A DNA stretch of 64,000 nucleotides from Prorocentrum cordatum. Lineage: Eukaryota; Sar; Dinophyceae; Prorocentrales; Prorocentraceae. The translations under genes were made by a program, and so were the position numbers. Location: positions 42,501 to 106,500 of the forward strand of contig CAUYUJ010016495.1 in the NCBI GenBank assembly GCA_963575745.1, written 5' to 3'. This document shows positions 61,740-64,000 of the stretch, in pieces. Positions within the stretch are counted from its first letter, which is position 1; each line of letters opens with the position of its first letter. The notes beneath the pieces are model-generated. The model was not told where the DNA came from and searched no databases. It saw only the letters and a program-made list of their open reading frames with translations.

Positions 61740-62265
61740 GGCAGAGTGGATGGACCTGTGCACCCACTACACATACGCGCGCCCCAGCCAGTACGAGAGC
61801 GACGGCGGCGACCAACCCGGGACCCGAGGCACCGCATGGCGGACCAGAAGGGGTTGGCCTGGGAAACGCATCTGAGGCAGCAGCATCAGCACCAGAGGCG
61901 GGGGCTGGAGTGGGAGCCGCATCAGCGGAGGTCATCAGCGTGATCCCACCCCAACCCGCACAGGCAGCGGCGGCGCAGCCCTTCGGCGAGCGGGCGGCAG
62001 CCCGTTGGGCCCGCGCCGCGGCCATTTGCGAGGACAGCTGGATGGCATCCGCGGACGTGCGCAGCGAGTACGCGCGCAGCGTGGACGCCTTAGAGACCAG
62101 CGACCCCGTCGCGTGGGCCATCGTCGATGACGCGCACAACAGCTTCATCCAGGGCGTCAGGCAGTTCATGCGGTACCACGGCGGCGTGGCTGACGGCAGG
62201 GGCGACAGCGCAGACGGAGATGGCAGCAGCGACGGCTCACGCAGCGGAGGCAGTCGCACTGGCAG
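61620..62265 (+). pseudogene. Element B linker between EEP and RT, changing frame several times
   Basis: Protein-like sequence moves from the EEP frame to the +1 frame at about 61620-61640, beside a G8 run. That frame encodes LDMEQDKAEWMDLCTHYTYA and ends at TGA 61875. The next frame is protein-like at about 61870-62190 (VDALETSDPVAWAIVDDAHN). A third frame carries AAATAHAAEAVALADG at about 62220-62262, before the RT frame. Several single-base changes, a sequencing error in G-rich DNA, or small introns could explain this. No catalytic motif lies here. Confidence 0.6.
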
Positions 62266-64000
62266 ATGGGCGCCGAGTCCACCATGGGCCTCCCGCTCGG
62301 TGCGCAGTGGGCCGCGCGCGTCAGCTTGGCAGCGGACTGCCCAGACCTCCTCCCCCTGGACGAGTGGCCTGCCCAGGCCAGGGCCGAGGCCGAGGCAGAA
62401 GGAGCAGCCTTCGCGGCCATTCGCGGTAAGGGCTTCAGGGAGCGGATCCAGCACTCCATCGTGGAAGGAGCGGGCGGGCTGCACGCCTACAGGCGAGGCC
62501 CACGGGCATGGGCCCCTGACGACGAGTTTCATGGGGCGCCTGCGCACGCTCCCGATCGGGTGAAGGTGGTGGCAGCACGGTGGTCCACGGAAGCGTGGCG
62601 GGTCAGGAGCGGCGGCGGCAGGTTCCGCCCTCGGCCACCTCCTGCCGACTGCGAGGCCTTGCCAAGGCCGTCACCAGATCAGGTCCGATCGGCAGCACGG
62701 ACCTTCAAGCACGGCACGGGCGCCGGCAGCGACCGCCTCAACCTCAGGAAGGCTGCGGACCTCAGCGACGAGCTCCTGGAGGCCGTCATCGACTTCGGCA
62801 TGAAGTGCGAGGAGCTCGGCGGATGGCCTGACGTCATCACCGACTCGCTGGTGGTCATGCTGCCCAAGCCCCAGGGCGGCTTTCGGCCCATTGGGCTGCT
62901 GGGCTGGCTCCCGCGTCTGTGGAGTCGAGTTCGGCAGCCTGAGGCGCGGCGATGGGACGCGGAAATCGACCCAGGCGTCGCTGGAACATTCTGGGGCGGC
63001 CGCGGGCGCGCGGCCGAGGAGGCCGTCTGGTGGCAAGCGCTGCGGTCGGAAGCAGCACATGCACGAGGTGAGGGCGCAGCGGCGGCGCTCATCGACCTCT
63101 GGAAGGCGTACGAGCTCGTCGACCTGGCCATCATCCAGGAGCGCGGCATCCTCGCGGGCTACCCGAGGGGGATGCTCGGCATGGCCCTCACCTTGTACGC
63201 AGGCGAGCGGCGGTTCATGCTGGACGGCAGCGTATCAGGGACCTTCCTGCTGGACGCGGGCCTCATCGCAGGCTGCTCGCATGCGGGGCAGCTACTCAAA
63301 TGCGGCCTGCTCGTGCTGGCCGACGAGCATGCGAGGCTTTGGCGTGCTTTGGAGCCGAGGGTCACCCTCGCGATCATGTTCGACGATTGCTGTGTTGGCT
63401 GTCACGGCCCTATGGCGCAGGTGGCTGCGTACGTGGCACAGGCCACCATGGCAGTGGTCGCTCAGCTGGAGGCGCTGGGCTGCAATGTGTCCGAGGCGAA
63501 GAGCGAGCTGCTCGCGAGCTCGCCCGCGCTGGCCTCCATGGTCGCCAAGCAGATGGACGGCATGGCCTTTCCCATCGTGGACTCGGTCAAGAACCTGGGG
63601 GTGGACAACTGCCTTGACGGCCAAGCCATCGTGGTTCTGGAGAGGCGGCATTCTAAGGCAGCAGCCCAGCTGCAACGGCTGCGCGCCATACGTTCGCAGG
63701 TGGCCCCAGCAGCGGCGCGAGTGGCCAACACGGGGCTGCGGCCAGCTACTCGCTACAACCTGAGCGTGGTCGGCTGGCCCTCTTCTCAGCTCAACAAGTG
63801 GAGGAGCCAGGTGACTGCCGTACATCACGGCAGGGGGCAAGGCAAGCGCCTCAGCCTCAGTTTTCTTCTCAGCAAGCGGCTCGCCAGCGACCCGCTACTG
63901 GACCACGTGGAGCTCCCCATCGTGGCCTGGGCCAAGGCGGTGCAGTTCAACTCCGACCACAGGGGCCTGAGGGCCATGGGCAGCGCCTTCGTGGGGGCCA
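62266..64000 (+). CDS. Element B reverse transcriptase (3' end outside the window)
   Basis: Open from ATG 62266 to the window end without a stop (578 codons). Landmarks: MLPKPQGGFRPIGLLGWLPR (about 62860-62920), closely matching KPAGGYRPIGL of element A; motif A LIDLWKAYELV with Asp codon 63094-63096; motif B GLIAGCSHAGQLL (about 63256-63294); motif C IMFDDCCVG with Asp codons 63382-63387. As in element A, motif B has AGCS instead of the QGSPLSP type. The upstream part (62266-62820) is an Ala/Arg-rich N-terminal extension with no recognised motif. It is expected to be joined to the endonuclease through the disrupted linker. RNase H, if present, lies beyond 64000. Confidence 0.92.
   Translation, partial: MGAESTMGLPLGAQWAARVSLAADCPDLLPLDEWPAQARAEAEAEGAAFAAIRGKGFRERIQHSIVEGAGGLHAYRRGPRAWAPDDEFHGAPAHAPDRVKVVAARWSTEAWRVRSGGGRFRPRPPPADCEALPRPSPDQVRSAARTFKHGTGAGSDRLNLRKAADLSDELLEAVIDFGMKCEELGGWPDVITDSLVVMLPKPQGGFRPIGLLGWLPRLWSRVRQPEARRWDAEIDPGVAGTFWGGRGRAAEEAVWWQALRSEAAHARGEGAAAALIDLWKAYELVDLAIIQERGILAGYPRGMLGMALTLYAGERRFMLDGSVSGTFLLDAGLIAGCSHAGQLLKCGLLVLADEHARLWRALEPRVTLAIMFDDCCVGCHGPMAQVAAYVAQATMAVVAQLEALGCNVSEAKSELLASSPALASMVAKQMDGMAFPIVDSVKNLGVDNCLDGQAIVVLERRHSKAAAQLQRLRAIRSQVAPAAARVANTGLRPATRYNLSVVGWPSSQLNKWRSQVTAVHHGRGQGKRLSLSFLLSKRLASDPLLDHVELPIVAWAKAVQFNSDHRGLRAMGSAFVGA

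Larger units (their letters stand above)
58526..64000 (+). mobile_element. Element B: spliced-leader-tagged non-LTR retrotransposon, truncated by the window end
   Basis: From the leader onward the order is a 5' untranslated region (58548-58702), a zinc-finger/coiled-coil ORF1, an EEP endonuclease, a frame-shifted linker and a reverse transcriptase open to base 64000. It resembles element A in ORF1 finger spacing, the +1 relation of ORF1 and EEP, and RT motifs. The 5' end is intact, so this insertion came from a full-length processed transcript. It sits at the end of an (ATC)n array. RNase H and the 3' end lie outside the window. Confidence 0.9.

Overview
The window reads as nuclear DNA of a dinoflagellate. 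The decisive evidence is a complete 22-nt dinoflagellate spliced leader (DinoSL) at 58526-58547. High GC content, reverse transcriptases with an AGCS-type motif B, and very many trinucleotide arrays and dispersed repeats agree with this. The genus cannot be fixed from the sequence. No rRNA, tRNA, CRISPR array or bacterial operon structure was seen. Most long open frames are by-products of GC-rich or trinucleotide-repeat DNA.

Only two stretches hold clearly recognisable coding content, both on the + strand and both non-LTR retrotransposons of one broad lineage. Element A (about 35.93-42.00 kb) has a zinc-finger/coiled-coil ORF1, an endonuclease (EEP) frame, then a reverse transcriptase-RNase H frame. 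It carries a change of frame at a slippery-looking GGGAAAA and one in-frame TAA inside RNase H. Element B (58.53 kb to the right edge) begins with the DinoSL and has a matching ORF1, an endonuclease frame, a linker that changes frame several times, and an RT cut off by the window end. In both elements ORF1 ends in TAG followed by C and the endonuclease lies in the +1 frame. The expected cycle is transcription, trans-splicing of the leader, translation of the RNA-binding ORF1 and the EEP-RT-RNase H enzyme, then target-primed reverse transcription. Both elements sit in trinucleotide arrays.

Older remnants include an RT motif A fragment at 9.5 kb, an RNase H-like fragment at 45.1 kb, and several protein-like fragments of unknown origin (18.5-19.1, 21.66, 23.9-24.4 and 43.97-44.26 kb, among others).

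The rest is repeats. Tandem satellites have units of 90 bp (22.5-23.6 kb), 77 bp (33.68-34.3 kb) and 83 bp (0.5-0.9 kb, and inverted at 54.3-54.9 kb). Two dispersed families contain internal palindromes (family 1 at 20.5, 28.1, 43.0 and 46.6 kb; family 2 at 20.9, 43.6 and 48.8 kb). Other families are an inverted pair of about 0.7 kb (10.5-11.2 and 52.05-52.74 kb), a composite family with a GC-alternating hairpin (31.1-35.5 and 51.3-51.9 kb), and 12-bp arrays (13.7-14.2 and 28.8-30.7 kb). Several purine and pyrimidine trinucleotide arrays occur as facing inverted pairs; the largest, 57.03-58.52 kb, abuts the spliced leader.
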